Below are positions 34,421 to 42,719 of a stretch of 64,000 nucleotides of DNA, in pieces. The notes under the pieces were generated by a model. The model was not told the origin of the DNA and ran no database searches. It worked only from the letters and a program-made list of their open reading frames with translations. The position numbers and the translations under genes were made by a program. The stretch comes from Nanosynbacter sp. (lineage in GTDB: Bacteria; Patescibacteriota; Saccharimonadia; Saccharimonadales; Saccharimonadaceae). Each line of letters starts with the position of its first letter. The first letter of the stretch is position 1. Location: assembly GCA_015257455.1 (NCBI GenBank), contig JABZKD010000001.1, positions 1 to 64,000 of the forward strand, in the 5' to 3' direction.

Positions 34421-35419
34421 ATGTTAAGAACTGGAAAAAAATTTAGTAAACCTTCACTTTCACGCGTCATTAACGGCGATGTCACCATGAAGGAAGTTGA
34501 CATCAAAAAACCACGCCACCGCCTGGATCACTTTTTGGTCGAGAAATACCCAGATTATAATCGCAATACCCTGCAAACCTTTATTAAGTCCGGCTACGTC
34601 ACAATTAATCAAACTCCAGTCACCAAGCCAAATACCGCAATCAATGAAGAAGATATTATCAAACTAAATCTTCCGGATTTCCTAAAAGATTCTAACGCCA
34701 AAGCTTCTGCTATCGAAAATCTTAAACCAAAAACCATTTACGAAGACGAGAATGTCATCGTGCTCGAAAAACCAGCTGGTTTGCTTAGTATGGCCAAAGG
34801 CGCCGTCACCCTCGAGCCAACCCTCGAAGATTACGGCCTGCTCGTTCATCGTCTCGACCGCGACACTTCCGGTGTAGTAATTTTGGCTAAAAATCCAGAA
34901 ACTCAAACTCTGCTTCGTAAACAATTTCAAGATCGTAAAACCCATAAAACCTACTACGCCATCATCGAAGGCGCACCAAAACTACCTGCCGCTCGCATCA
35001 ATCTACCAATCCAACGCAACCTCAAGCATCCTACTACTTTCGTCGTGGAAGCTGGTGGTAAAGAATCCGAAACTTTCTACGAAGTAAAAGCCACCAAGAA
35101 GTTTAATCTCGCCGACGTTCAAGAAATCCAAAAACTAATTCAAGCTCACTCAGAATATTCTGGTAAAGAATTCAAGGCAGGGAAGACTTACTCTCTCGTC
35201 ATGCTTCGCCCAACCACTGGTCGCACTCATCAACTTCGCGTCCACATGAATTACCTCGGCACCCCAATCGTCGGCGACCGTGTCTACGGTTCAGCCAAGC
35301 CAAACACTACCGATCGTCTCTATCTACATGCCGCCTCTCTCGAAATCACCATTCCAGAAAGTCGCCGCGTTACTTTCACTACCGATCTTCCACCAGAATT
35401 CCAAATCTTTAATCAATAG
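34421..35419 (+). CDS. RluA-family 23S rRNA pseudouridine synthase
   Basis: RluA-type enzymes convert selected uridines in rRNA or tRNA to pseudouridine. In this 332-residue protein, an S4 RNA-binding domain (about residues 25-85, HRLDHFLVEKYPDYNRNTLQ) is followed by the catalytic domain with LVHRLDRDTSGVVILAKN, which holds the catalytic aspartate. RTHQLRVHMNYLGTPIVGD is the second family motif. The layout is that of RluD/RluC. CATAAT ends 7 nt before the ATG, consistent with a leaderless start; an alternative ATG lies at 34487. Substrate position is not deducible. Confidence 0.93.
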   Translation: MLRTGKKFSKPSLSRVINGDVTMKEVDIKKPRHRLDHFLVEKYPDYNRNTLQTFIKSGYVTINQTPVTKPNTAINEEDIIKLNLPDFLKDSNAKASAIENLKPKTIYEDENVIVLEKPAGLLSMAKGAVTLEPTLEDYGLLVHRLDRDTSGVVILAKNPETQTLLRKQFQDRKTHKTYYAIIEGAPKLPAARINLPIQRNLKHPTTFVVEAGGKESETFYEVKATKKFNLADVQEIQKLIQAHSEYSGKEFKAGKTYSLVMLRPTTGRTHQLRVHMNYLGTPIVGDRVYGSAKPNTTDRLYLHAASLEITIPESRRVTFTTDLPPEFQIFNQ

Positions 35420-35436
35420 GATATATAAAATCCTCT

Positions 35437-35515
35437 TCGTAAAACCCGCACCTTTAGCGAGTTTTACTTTTTCCTAAACTAAGTTAACACTTCTAGCGGG
35501 TTTTGCTTTTTTCTA
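35437..35515 (+). terminator. Duplicated terminator-like element
   Basis: AAAACCCGC near 35441 can pair with GCGAGTTTT near 35458 or, perfectly, with GCGGGTTTT near 35497. Each is followed by a T-rich run. The two right arms belong to an imperfect tandem duplication of about 40 bp. Confidence 0.6.
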
Positions 35516-35535
35516 AACTAGACTACAATAGAAAT

Positions 35536-36204
35536 ATGTATTTCGAAAATCTTTCAGAAATCCCTGCTTTAGCCTCCGCCTATTCTTCCACGATTTTTAA
35601 TCTTGAAAAAAATCCTAACATTCGCGCTACCTATCTCATCGAGCCTGACGAAAAAGATAATAACAAAATCCCAGTTGAAGCTATTCGCGAAATCTTATCT
35701 CATCTAAATAGCATTCAGACCTCAGATATTTTTGTTGTCATTAATCACGCCGAAACTCTCACTCCGAGTGCCACCTCCGCCCTTCTTAAAACCCTCGAAG
35801 AACCCAAGAATCATTACCACCTCGCACTTTTTACCAAAAATCCAAACCGTTTACTCGACACCATCCGTTCGCGTTCCGCGATTTTCTATCTCAAAGAGAA
35901 GGATTACCTAAAAACCACACCCGAAGCCGACCCCAAAATTTTCGAACTTGCCAAAAAACTACTTGTAGTAAGCGCCAAGGATCTCCCCGTCCTCGCAGAC
36001 GAAATTATTAAATCTACCCCGAAAACCAACCCCAATTTTTTCTATCAAATCCTCGATACCACTATTGAACTAGCCGAAAAATCTTACTACAAAACCAAAA
36101 ATCCTATCTTCCTCCAGAAAATCTCCGGCCTCATCGAGACTAAACATCTTACCTCGGATTTTTCCGCCAATAAAAAACTCCAGCTCGTAGCTAACCTCTT
36201 ATAA
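35536..36204 (+). CDS. DNA polymerase III delta-prime-like protein (short form)
   Basis: The clamp-loader delta-prime subunit helps load the sliding clamp during DNA replication. This 222-residue protein has the middle part of the AAA+ module: IFVVINHAETLTPSATSALL, KTLEEPKNHYHLALFTKN, then LLDTIRSRSAIF, which is the sensor and SRC-like region. The N-terminal P-loop segment and zinc module of the usual 300-residue HolB are missing, so this is a reduced form. The start at 35536 follows TACAAT by 6 nt, as in other leaderless genes; a longer frame from 35503 is less likely. Confidence 0.8.
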   Translation: MYFENLSEIPALASAYSSTIFNLEKNPNIRATYLIEPDEKDNNKIPVEAIREILSHLNSIQTSDIFVVINHAETLTPSATSALLKTLEEPKNHYHLALFTKNPNRLLDTIRSRSAIFYLKEKDYLKTTPEADPKIFELAKKLLVVSAKDLPVLADEIIKSTPKTNPNFFYQILDTTIELAEKSYYKTKNPIFLQKISGLIETKHLTSDFSANKKLQLVANLL

Positions 36205-36320
36205 GTTCTTATATTTGCTTCCACCATAAGACTAATTCTGCGCACGATAAACTCTTTCATCCACCACTGTCGCTCCTCAAAATTTTGGTGTTTTAAGCAT
36301 TTTCATGTATAATATAAGAT

Positions 36321-37184
36321 ATGCTAGGAATTTTCCTCATCTTACTTTTCGTAATTTTCCTGATTTTTTTCGAACCAAAAATCGAAGCCAGACTCAAAAA
36401 ACCGGCTCCAGAAAACAAGAATTTTGATGCTCAAATGAAAAAACTTTGGGATATAGCCAAAGTCAGTATGAAAGAACGCAAAACTCTTCGCGCCGAAAAA
36501 GCTCTACTTACAATTTTAAAATTCGACGAAACCAACGCTGCGGCTTACAACCGTCTCGGTATTCTTTATGCCAAATCACAAAATTACGACGAAGCCATCG
36601 AATGTTTCGAAATCGCGCAGTCTCTCGATAGTAACCCATCTTCTCTGCATAACGTCGGTCTCATCTACCTCGAAACTGGTGCCTATGAAAAAGCCAGTAT
36701 GGCCTTTCAGCAAGCCTTAAAACTTGAAGGTGATGTGCCGGCTCGTTTTATCGCGCTCGCTAAATCCGAAGAAAAACTTGGCCACCGCAAGGCTGCCGTC
36801 GAAGCACTCGAATCCGCCTATGCTCTCGATCATTCGATTTCCACTCTCCGCCACATCCTCAGTATTTATGAAGATATGGGTGACGCTGAGAATATCCAAA
36901 TCGTCACTGCCAGAATCGAGCAACAAGTTGCCGAAGATGAATTAAAGAAAAAACAGGAACTCGCTAAGAAGCAAAAACGTACGGTAGCCAAAAAACCCGT
37001 ACGCACCGCGAAACCAGCTAAGATTTTTTACCCGAAAGCTAAAAAACCCACCACTAAATCCAGCGGATCCGTCAGCCAAACCAGCACCGAACGCACCATC
37101 CAAGATGCCAAGCTTAGTGCTACTGCCGTTTCTCGTCCGGTGGCTACCCGCACCTCTACTCGTCGTCGCAAGATGATTCAGTAA
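36321..37184 (+). CDS. Membrane-anchored TPR protein
   Basis: This 287-residue protein has one N-terminal membrane helix (LGIFLILLFVIFLIFF) and then three to four tetratricopeptide repeats (about residues 35-190). Examples are AAAYNRLGILYAKSQNYDEA and SSLHNVGLIYLETGAYEKAS. A low-complexity basic tail rich in Lys, Ala, Pro, Ser and Thr (about 205-287) follows. TPR domains bind protein partners, so it may organise an envelope complex. TATAAT ends 7 nt before the ATG. The exact partner is unknown. Confidence 0.85.
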   Translation: MLGIFLILLFVIFLIFFEPKIEARLKKPAPENKNFDAQMKKLWDIAKVSMKERKTLRAEKALLTILKFDETNAAAYNRLGILYAKSQNYDEAIECFEIAQSLDSNPSSLHNVGLIYLETGAYEKASMAFQQALKLEGDVPARFIALAKSEEKLGHRKAAVEALESAYALDHSISTLRHILSIYEDMGDAENIQIVTARIEQQVAEDELKKKQELAKKQKRTVAKKPVRTAKPAKIFYPKAKKPTTKSSGSVSQTSTERTIQDAKLSATAVSRPVATRTSTRRRKMIQ

Positions 37185-37264
37185 ACACATTCGAAGAATC
37201 TACTTGGAAAGTTATCTCTTTTTTAAATAATTATTTCAATCTAATATTTTCACCCATCTCGCGG

Positions 37265-37293
37265 TTGTGAAGAACTCAAACTCATGTTAAAAT
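37265..37293 (+). promoter_or_regulatory. Promoter of tRNA-Thr(TGT)
   Basis: TTGTGA (37265-37270) and TAAAAT (37288-37293) are separated by 17 bp and lie 25 bp upstream of the tRNA. Confidence 0.6.
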
Positions 37294-37318
37294 AAGAAAG
37301 TACTTATGAGTACGAATC

Positions 37319-37394
37319 GCCGCGTTAGCTCAGCTAGTAGAGCAGCCGCCTTGTAAGCGGCAGGTCGTCGGGGCAGAGCCGACACGCGGCTCCA
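37319..37394 (+). tRNA. tRNA-Thr (anticodon TGT) with atypical T loop
   Basis: The acceptor GCCGCGT/ACGCGGC, D stem GCTC/GAGC and anticodon stem GCCGC/GCGGC with loop CTTGTAA are perfect, and CCA is encoded. The T stem GTCGG/CCGAC is intact, but its loop reads GGCAGAG instead of the nearly universal TTCRANN. Only C56 is kept. It may be functional, or altered by recombination at its 3' end. Confidence 0.8.
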
Positions 37395-37459
37395 CGGATG
37401 AAAATTCGTGAAAAGTTTACTTTTCAAAGAATTTGAAGAAGTGGTGCAAGTGTGCTTTT

Positions 37460-37559
37460 GCACACGCGGCTCCATGAGGAGAAATAAAAAAGAAGAGTTC
37501 GAAGAACTCTATTTTTATTTTTAAGAGTGGCCGCGTGTACCCTAGTACACGCGCTCTTA
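37460..37559 (+). repeat. tRNA 3'-end echo, hairpin terminator and tRNA-like palindrome
   Basis: ACACGCGGCTCCA of the tRNA 3' end recurs at 37462-37474, followed by the same ATGAGGAGAAA flank that follows tRNA-Thr(GGT) at 42354. A GAGTTC-GAA-GAACTC hairpin with T-rich tail (about 37492-37520) and a strong palindrome GCGTGTAC/GTACACGC (37530-37552) complete the block. The minus-strand hydrolase ends at 37557. Confidence 0.7.
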
Positions 37560-38309
37560 ATCCACCCCCATCACTCTCCTCGCATACCCTTCCGCATCTT
37601 TCACCATTCTCTCACAATGACCATACCCCTCAGCTATCACCAATTTTGCTTCCGGATATTTCTTCGGAATTTTTCTTTTTGCCAATCTCAAATCTGAATC
37701 ATTTTCACCATAAGAGAATACGCAAGACTTTTGCATTTCCGCATTCATCTCCGGCAGCCGCACATTCGAACAGTCTCGCACAATATTTTTTATACTCAGA
37801 GGATCCATCTTCAAAAATCTCTCCGCCATCACCACCCCAGCTTGACTTCCAAACATTTTAGACATTTTCCTTACCGCTAACTTCGGGTCTTTTCGGCCTT
37901 TCTTCTGTTTCGCCAGCATTATTTTAGTCATTAAAAATCCACCCAATCTCGAGTTTTCATAAAAACTTACACCCTCGAAAAATAGTCGCCTAAATCTAAT
38001 TTCACCGCGATTCAACACCTCAAATAGCACCACTCCACCCAGCGACGCCGCAAAGCCCAAATCTATCTTAGTTATTCCATGTTCTAATAGATATTGCGTT
38101 AACATCCGCGCCTCTTCCGCCGCGCTAACATACACCTCATTCATCACCTCACCGTGCCCCGATAAATCCGGTATAATGAATCGATATTCATTGGTTTCTT
38201 TCAGGATATTCTCCACCAAATATCTCCTCATCGACTCACTCGAAGCTAACATTGGGTGTATTAAAAGTATTACCTTTGATTTTTCTGGATACAAATCATG
38301 TATCACCAT
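37557..38309 (-). CDS. Alpha/beta-hydrolase fold protein
   Basis: This 250-residue protein has the alpha/beta-hydrolase layout. An early strand VILLIHPMLASSESMR carries the oxyanion region, IIPDLSGHGEV follows, and the nucleophile elbow is seen as GFAASLGGVVLFE with Ser in AASLGG. Near the end, FSYGENDSDLRL and VIAEGYGHCERM supply the Asp and His positions. The substrate is unknown. AAGGAGG precedes the ATG. Upstream on the same strand lies a leader with a small open reading frame and a terminator-like hairpin, which suggests regulated expression. Confidence 0.85.
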   Translation of the reverse strand: MVIHDLYPEKSKVILLIHPMLASSESMRRYLVENILKETNEYRFIIPDLSGHGEVMNEVYVSAAEEARMLTQYLLEHGITKIDLGFAASLGGVVLFEVLNRGEIRFRRLFFEGVSFYENSRLGGFLMTKIMLAKQKKGRKDPKLAVRKMSKMFGSQAGVVMAERFLKMDPLSIKNIVRDCSNVRLPEMNAEMQKSCVFSYGENDSDLRLAKRKIPKKYPEAKLVIAEGYGHCERMVKDAEGYARRVMGVD

Positions 38310-38332
38310 AAAACATCTCCTCCTTGAAGAGA

Positions 38333-38362
38333 CAAAAAGCTCCGACCTTGACGATCGGAGCT
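38333..38362 (-). promoter_or_regulatory. Attenuator-like hairpin in hydrolase leader
   Basis: On the minus strand, AGCTCCGA/TCGGAGCT (plus 38338-38345 and 38355-38362) is followed by TTTTTG. It lies between the small leader ORF and the AAGGAGG site of the hydrolase gene. Confidence 0.65.
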
Positions 38363-38371
38363 ACGCTTACT

Positions 38372-38449
38372 TCACAAAAGGGTGCCATTTTTGTTAGTCA
38401 AGCCACATGATAAAGACCCTCTCGGATCGCCAAAAATCACACTTATCAT
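38372..38449 (-). CDS. Candidate leader peptide, 25 aa
   Basis: A 26-codon frame (MISVIFGDPRGSLSCGLTNK and five more residues) starts at ATG 38449, 5 nt after GGGAGAGAG on the minus strand. It ends 9 nt before the attenuator-like hairpin. The arrangement of a short translated frame followed by a terminator and then the hydrolase gene is that of a leader-peptide control region. No run of a single regulatory codon is present, so the signal is unclear. It could also be a chance frame. Confidence 0.4.
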   Translation of the reverse strand: MISVIFGDPRGSLSCGLTNKNGTLL

Positions 38450-38656
38450 AAATCTCTCTCCCAAAATTTATTCAATAATGGCATCCTTGAATCTATATTA
38501 GCACAAACAAAATAAAATGTAACAAAAATCTGAAAAATTCCTGAAAAATCTTTTAAAAAAGAGTCGTTTAAAAACACACAAATTCTATCTTACCATAAAC
38601 ATTATCAAAATCAATAAAATTTTTACATTTTTCCCACCAAAAGTTATAATAAATCT

Positions 38657-39271
38657 ATGGAAAATTCTACACCTCAAAATACTCAGTCCGCTAACAAAAA
38701 ACGCGCCCAGCTCGCCTCTTTAATCGTTCTTGCTATTCTTGCAATTCTTTCAACCGTTGCTGTAATTGTGATGCCGCTTATGAATAAAAACTCCTCAGAC
38801 AAGTCAGCCGAATCAAGCCTAAATGAATCAACCGAATCCACTCAGACCGAGAATACCAATCAATCAACTCCAAAACAATCCCAAGGAACTGAATTCGCCT
38901 TTAATCACGAATCCGACATCGATCTTGGTAGTAACAAATCAAATATTTATATTTTCTGGGGTGACGGTTGCCCACATTGTAAAGCTCTCGCCAAATTCAT
39001 TTCCAAACTACCAGCTGAAACCAAAGACAAAGTTAATATCTATTCTTTCGAAGTTTGGGGCGACAAGGACAATAAAACCCTCATGAAGAATTTCGGAAAA
39101 TATCTGGGTCAAGACGTGCGCGGCGTACCATTTATGGTAATCGGTGATAAGATTTTCGACGGCTATAGTTCTGGCGACACCAAAACCGACCAGCAAATCC
39201 TTGACGCCATTAATACCATCATCAAGAACCAGGGAAGTACCGACCAATACAAGCTCTACAAAAAGGCCTAA
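38657..39271 (+). CDS. Membrane-anchored thioredoxin-like protein
   Basis: This 204-residue protein has one membrane helix (about residues 20-43, LASLIVLAILAILSTVAVIV), a Ser/Thr/Asn/Glu linker and an extracytoplasmic thioredoxin fold. The redox motif is CPHC in IFWGDGCPHCKAL, and the cis-proline loop is VRGVPFMVIGDKIF. Such proteins form, break or shuffle disulfide bonds in exported proteins, which fits the Cys-containing 1075-residue surface protein nearby. TATAAT ends 6 nt before the ATG, so the mRNA is probably leaderless. Confidence 0.9.
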   Translation: MENSTPQNTQSANKKRAQLASLIVLAILAILSTVAVIVMPLMNKNSSDKSAESSLNESTESTQTENTNQSTPKQSQGTEFAFNHESDIDLGSNKSNIYIFWGDGCPHCKALAKFISKLPAETKDKVNIYSFEVWGDKDNKTLMKNFGKYLGQDVRGVPFMVIGDKIFDGYSSGDTKTDQQILDAINTIIKNQGSTDQYKLYKKA

Positions 39272-39317
39272 TTTCACGAAGAGCATAAAAATAGAATATT
39301 TTACACAGAAAACTATT

Positions 39318-39878
39318 TCACGCTAACAGATTGTGATCTAGTACGTATTCCAAAATTTTACAATCTCTTTGAGTAAAATAACTCTGAATCAACGAACTTT
39401 CATCTGAATCACCTTTATGTTCAATGATAAACTTTTTCATATTTTTTAAGACATCTACTGGGTTCATCTTTAAACATTTGGCATCGAATTTAATTTCATC
39501 CTCATCGGGGTGAATTTCTTGCGCCTCTCCATATGGCTCCGCTATAAATATATGCGAAATCTGTGTCTGATCTTTTACGACTCCAATCTTGCGTATATTC
39601 TTTATCATATAACCAGTTTCTTCATAAGCCTCACGTATAAAAGTCTGCTCCGGAGTCTCATTATTTTCCTTACCGCCTCCAGGTAACTTATACTGGCCGA
39701 TCCGCTCTTTAAAGAAAACCAAAATATCACCGTCAGAAAATTGTATAACTCCCCGAGATGCTCCTCTTGGCCAACAATCTACAAAATCATCAAGAGAGAT
39801 ATTTCCATAATCCTCATAAATAATATTATCGTTAATAACTTCATCTGTCACAGTATTAGTCTCATCTTTCTTATTCAT
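39318..39878 (-). CDS. Nudix hydrolase
   Basis: Nudix enzymes split nucleoside diphosphates linked to another group, using a metal bound by the Nudix box. The box is present as GGKENNETPEQTFIREAYEE followed by TGY, matching GX5EX7REUXEEXGU. The 186-residue protein has an N-terminal extension of about 35 residues before the fold and an extra C-terminal helix region. TATAAT directly touches the ATG at 39878, so the transcription start must lie inside or the promoter is another one; the start is therefore uncertain. The substrate is unknown. Confidence 0.88.
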   Translation of the reverse strand: MNKKDETNTVTDEVINDNIIYEDYGNISLDDFVDCWPRGASRGVIQFSDGDILVFFKERIGQYKLPGGGKENNETPEQTFIREAYEETGYMIKNIRKIGVVKDQTQISHIFIAEPYGEAQEIHPDEDEIKFDAKCLKMNPVDVLKNMKKFIIEHKGDSDESSLIQSYFTQRDCKILEYVLDHNLLA

Positions 39879-40081
39879 ATTATAAAGTGGTTTTATAATC
39901 CCATGTCCACCCCTAATTTAAACTTATTGAAGCTCCCATCAAGTCACATTACACTCATCATATACTATTTATCTTATTTTAGGTAGTTTCTTTATTGGAG
40001 TTATTACTTTTATGTTTATACTTTTTCAAGCATAAACTTATAATTAAAAAACACTTCTCATAGTAAGTATTTTTCTTAACC

Positions 40082-40110
40082 AAAAAGCCCCGCATTCCTG
40101 CGAGGCTCTT
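40082..40110. terminator. Bidirectional terminator
   Basis: AGCCCCGCA-TTCC-TGCGAGGCT (one mismatch) is flanked by T runs on the 3' side in both directions. On the minus strand it ends the 40121-40620 gene remnant. The 39879-40081 stretch is A+T-rich and shows nothing else. Confidence 0.75.
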
Positions 40111-40120
40111 TTTTTGGAGA

Positions 40121-40620
40121 TTAATTGCGACTTACGATAACATTGGCATCGATATCCTTAAACAAATCATCGCGGTTAAAGTTAAACTCGTGCCCAACCA
40201 GAGCATCGGTACCGTCCTTGATATAGGTCGGTATATTCATCTCTCAGGTCTTCCACTTCTCTGATATTGAAATCAGAAACCATTTGGAATGTTCCCGGGT
40301 GTGACCTACTTGGGTCAGAATCCTTCAGTGGGGCTAGTCCATAATCATTTCTGGCCGCCTGTCTTGCTTCTAATACTTCAGGTGTAGCATCCTTACTCGG
40401 TCCGATTACTTTCGTGGTAGAATCTTCTTTTGATGTCTTCGTAATCACGTTTTCTTTTTAGTGACTCGCTTTCGTGTGACTCACTTCCGCCTTCCTCGGT
40501 AGTTTCCAGTCCAGAAAACCGCAGAGGTGGAAAATCATCCTCACCATAGAGACCACCTGGGATAAGACCGAGTGTCAAATATATTAGTGATTGTAGTGCA
40601 ATATCCATCGAATCATCCAT
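40121..40620 (-). pseudogene. Frameshifted gene remnant of unknown function
   Basis: Three consecutive reading frames cover this minus-strand region. Frame 1 runs from ATG 40620 with GGAGGTG upstream (MDDSMDIALQSLIYLTLGLI) to 40393. Frame 2 covers about 40448-40182 and frame 3 about 40240-40121, ending NVIVSRN. Each change is a shift of the same sign, and the amino-acid composition stays protein-like throughout (Asp, Glu, Lys, Arg-rich). Two frameshifts in one ancestral gene of about 165 codons is the simplest reading. Sequencing error or separate overlapping small genes remain possible. Confidence 0.5.
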
Positions 40621-40717
40621 TATACACCTCCATTTTAATGTGCGCAGATTAAAAGTAACCTATCTAACTATATTCTATATTTTTTTAAAAATTTATCAAT
40701 ATTAGCATAATGACAAT

Positions 40718-40767
40718 ATCTACCTATTTTTATTGGCATACTTTTTATTTTTTTGTTGCAAAGGTCC
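40718..40767 (-). repeat. Left copy of a 50-bp inverted repeat
   Basis: Read on the minus strand it is GGACCTTTGCAACAAAAAA, a variable stretch of 10 bp, then a 21-bp TGCCAATAAAAATAGG-type segment. The same two blocks occur in opposite orientation at 44770-44821. Confidence 0.85.
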
Positions 40768-40784
40768 TGAGCTATTACGATAGA

Positions 40785-40813
40785 TTGACATAACCATTAA
40801 AATGTGGTAATAT
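40785..40813 (+). promoter_or_regulatory. Promoter of the 314-aa gene
   Basis: TTGACA (40785-40790) and TAATAT (40808-40813) are 17 bp apart. The leader ends in AAAGGGGGTC before ATG 40868. Confidence 0.75.
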
Positions 40814-40867
40814 ATCTCTGATACATTTTGATTTTTGTTGCATGTTCACAAGAAAAGGGGGTCAAAA

Positions 40868-41812
40868 ATGAGTACATTTTTTTATCAAACAATTGCAATT
40901 TTAGGTTTCACGGAACTACCGAGAATATGGCAGTGGATTATCGTTTTTATGGTAATCAATTCGGTCAGCGCAGCTATTCTGCGTAAGGCCTTGATTTCTA
41001 CCACTACTCGTGTTCACACCGTGCGTCACGGTAAGGCCAATGGCAAAGCAGATTTTTTCCAAATCTGCGGAGTACAAAATTCCTCCATTAGTGCATTTAA
41101 CTATATTTTAGATCATTTGCACGATGGTGACGGAGTTTACGCGTTAAGCTATAGTAATTTTGGCTTTAATGTACCAACCTACATTACCGCCATGCGTAAG
41201 GCTATAGTTCGACGCAACAAGGAATTTAAACGCCTCAGCCGCACCACAATTGGTCACTCTATTAGCGTGGGCGACATCGTCATTCACAAAATGGAAAACA
41301 ATTTCGATGCAACCTTCAGTCTGAACCCCTGCACCTATGGGTTTTTCCTTAAAGAGCCACTTCATACGTTGCTAAAATATGGCGGACCACTCCTATTGGC
41401 ATCAAGATTTCTTTTAGGCTGGCTGGGATTTATTCCGATCATTCCCAATTTCGATCTGGAAAAAAGCAGTAGCTCTCTAGCGTTGTTGATTGACCAATAC
41501 CTGGCGCTCCGTAACAATACTAGGGACCTTGGCGATGATAATTTGCCAAGAAATTTAATCCTCTCTGAAAAAGATTATTTGCTAGATAACGAAGTAGTCC
41601 GCAAGACTTTCACCGGAGCGCACTATGCAATGACTAGCAATCCCCATGGAGACACTCGAAACACTTCTGATCTTCTGAAGGCTTATTATGATTTGTGTGG
41701 CTTCCGCCGTACGTTTCGGCCGATCACATTCGAGGTAGAAATTCCGGAGGATGAGAAAATTATTTCTTTCTATCACCACCACGGCGGTCCCAAAATAGCT
41801 AAACTTGATTGA
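40868..41812 (+). CDS. Hypothetical protein, possible alpha/beta-hydrolase-like, 314 aa
   Basis: A hydrophobic N-terminal segment (about residues 15-38, IWQWIIVFMVINSVSAAIL) suggests a membrane anchor. Further on, LHDGDGVYALSYSNFGFNVP and RTTIGHSISVGDIVIHKM recall the strand and nucleophile elbow of lipase-like hydrolases (GHSIS). However, the rest of the catalytic triad is not evident, so the call is tentative. A second hydrophobic stretch lies at about 178-195. The start at 40868 is set by AAAGGGGG upstream. It is the first gene inside the inverted-repeat pair at 40718 and 44821. Confidence 0.55.
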   Translation: MSTFFYQTIAILGFTELPRIWQWIIVFMVINSVSAAILRKALISTTTRVHTVRHGKANGKADFFQICGVQNSSISAFNYILDHLHDGDGVYALSYSNFGFNVPTYITAMRKAIVRRNKEFKRLSRTTIGHSISVGDIVIHKMENNFDATFSLNPCTYGFFLKEPLHTLLKYGGPLLLASRFLLGWLGFIPIIPNFDLEKSSSSLALLIDQYLALRNNTRDLGDDNLPRNLILSEKDYLLDNEVVRKTFTGAHYAMTSNPHGDTRNTSDLLKAYYDLCGFRRTFRPITFEVEIPEDEKIISFYHHHGGPKIAKLD

Positions 41813-41911
41813 AATTAGGTAAAATAACTCGACTAATAACTTAAACTCATACCCAATTTCAAACAAAAGACTAAGTCTGAATACCTAACTCAAAAAATCT
41901 AAAACCTAAAT

Positions 41912-42025
41912 TGCAAAAAAGCCGCGCAATCTTGCGCAAAAATTGGGGCGTGATAAGCGCTCCTTTTTTATTTCTAAAAAAATTGGAGGTACTCAGAAGC
42001 GCTCCTTTTTATTTCTAAAAAATAA
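41912..42025 (+). repeat. Short hairpins and a duplicated terminator-like sequence
   Basis: GCGCA-ATCT-TGCGC (about 41921-41935) is followed by two copies of GCGCTCCTTTTT-ATTTCTAAAAAA (about 41957-41984 and 41999-42025). Each has a GGRG arm upstream that can pair. They probably act as terminators for the 314-aa gene. The rest of the 41813-42174 gap holds the tRNA promoter. Confidence 0.55.
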
Positions 42026-42093
42026 AACCTTATTTCACAAATACACTTCTAGTCTCTATGAAATTTTTCCATATCTTTATTTCCAGAAACCTG

Positions 42094-42122
42094 TTGAAAA
42101 ATCCGCCCTACCTTGTTATAAT
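42094..42122 (+). promoter_or_regulatory. Promoter of the tRNA-Tyr/tRNA-Thr pair
   Basis: TTGAAA (42094-42099) and TATAAT (42117-42122) are 17 bp apart, about 50 bp upstream of tRNA-Tyr. Confidence 0.75.
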
Positions 42123-42174
42123 ATTCCTATCTGTCTGGGCTTGGCTCACGCCAGCAGGTGGATGAATTTTAAAA

Positions 42175-42259
42175 GCTGGAGTAGTCTAGCGGCAATGACA
42201 AGAGACTGTAAATCTCTCGGGTTACACCTTCGTAGGTTCGAGTCCTACCTCCAGCACCA
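42175..42259 (+). tRNA. tRNA-Tyr (anticodon GTA)
   Basis: Acceptor GCTGGAG/CTCCAGC, anticodon stem AGAGA/TCTCT with loop CTGTAAA, a class II long variable arm of about 14 nt, T stem GTAGG/CCTAC with loop TTCGAGT, and an encoded CCA are present. Confidence 0.95.
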
Positions 42260-42279
42260 TTCATGTTCATACATGACCC

Positions 42280-42354
<75 letters not shown>

Positions 42355-42385
42355 TGAGGAGAAAATAACAAAATAAAACCCATAG

Positions 42386-42483
42386 GGGTTTATTTTTTAT
42401 TTTCGACGAATGGAGTAGCCGCGAAGCCAGGCGTGCTCCATGAGAGAAATATTTAGTTCGAAGAACTCTATTTTTATTTTTAA
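42386..42483 (+). repeat. Dispersed hairpin repeat, copy 1 (98 bp)
   Basis: This is identical over 98 bp to 42622-42719. It contains TTTTTTATTTTCGACGAAT, a GC-rich hairpin region between GGAG and CTCC (about 42411-42438), then an AGTTCGAAGAACT terminator-like stem with T-rich tail. It begins about 30 bp after tRNA-Thr(GGT). Confidence 0.9.
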
Positions 42484-42553
42484 GGCTTAAAATTTAGAAT
42501 TTATTCTATAATTTTAAGTTTTAAAAATTAAAATATGAAGCATAGCGATACTT

Positions 42554-42602
42554 TTTTATTTCGACGAATCAGACGCCTGTATGCGAAGCATACTAGGCGG
42601 AT
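42554..42602 (+). repeat. Variant of the hairpin repeat
   Basis: A TTTTTTATTTCGACGAAT leader (one T shorter) is followed by a different hairpin, GCCTGTATGC-GAA-GCATACTAGGC. It keeps the repeat architecture with a replaced stem. Confidence 0.65.
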
Positions 42603-42621
42603 GTTTTTATATTTATCGTAT

Positions 42622-42719
42622 GGGTTTATTTTTTATTTTCGACGAATGGAGTAGCCGCGAAGCCAGGCGTGCTCCATGAGAGAAATATTTAGTTCGAAGA
42701 ACTCTATTTTTATTTTTAA
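42622..42719 (+). repeat. Dispersed hairpin repeat, copy 2 (98 bp)
   Basis: This is the second identical copy of the 98-bp unit, 236 bp downstream of copy 1. Its end abuts the stop of the minus-strand gene at 42716. A third, 51-bp partial copy is at 49432-49482. Confidence 0.9.
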
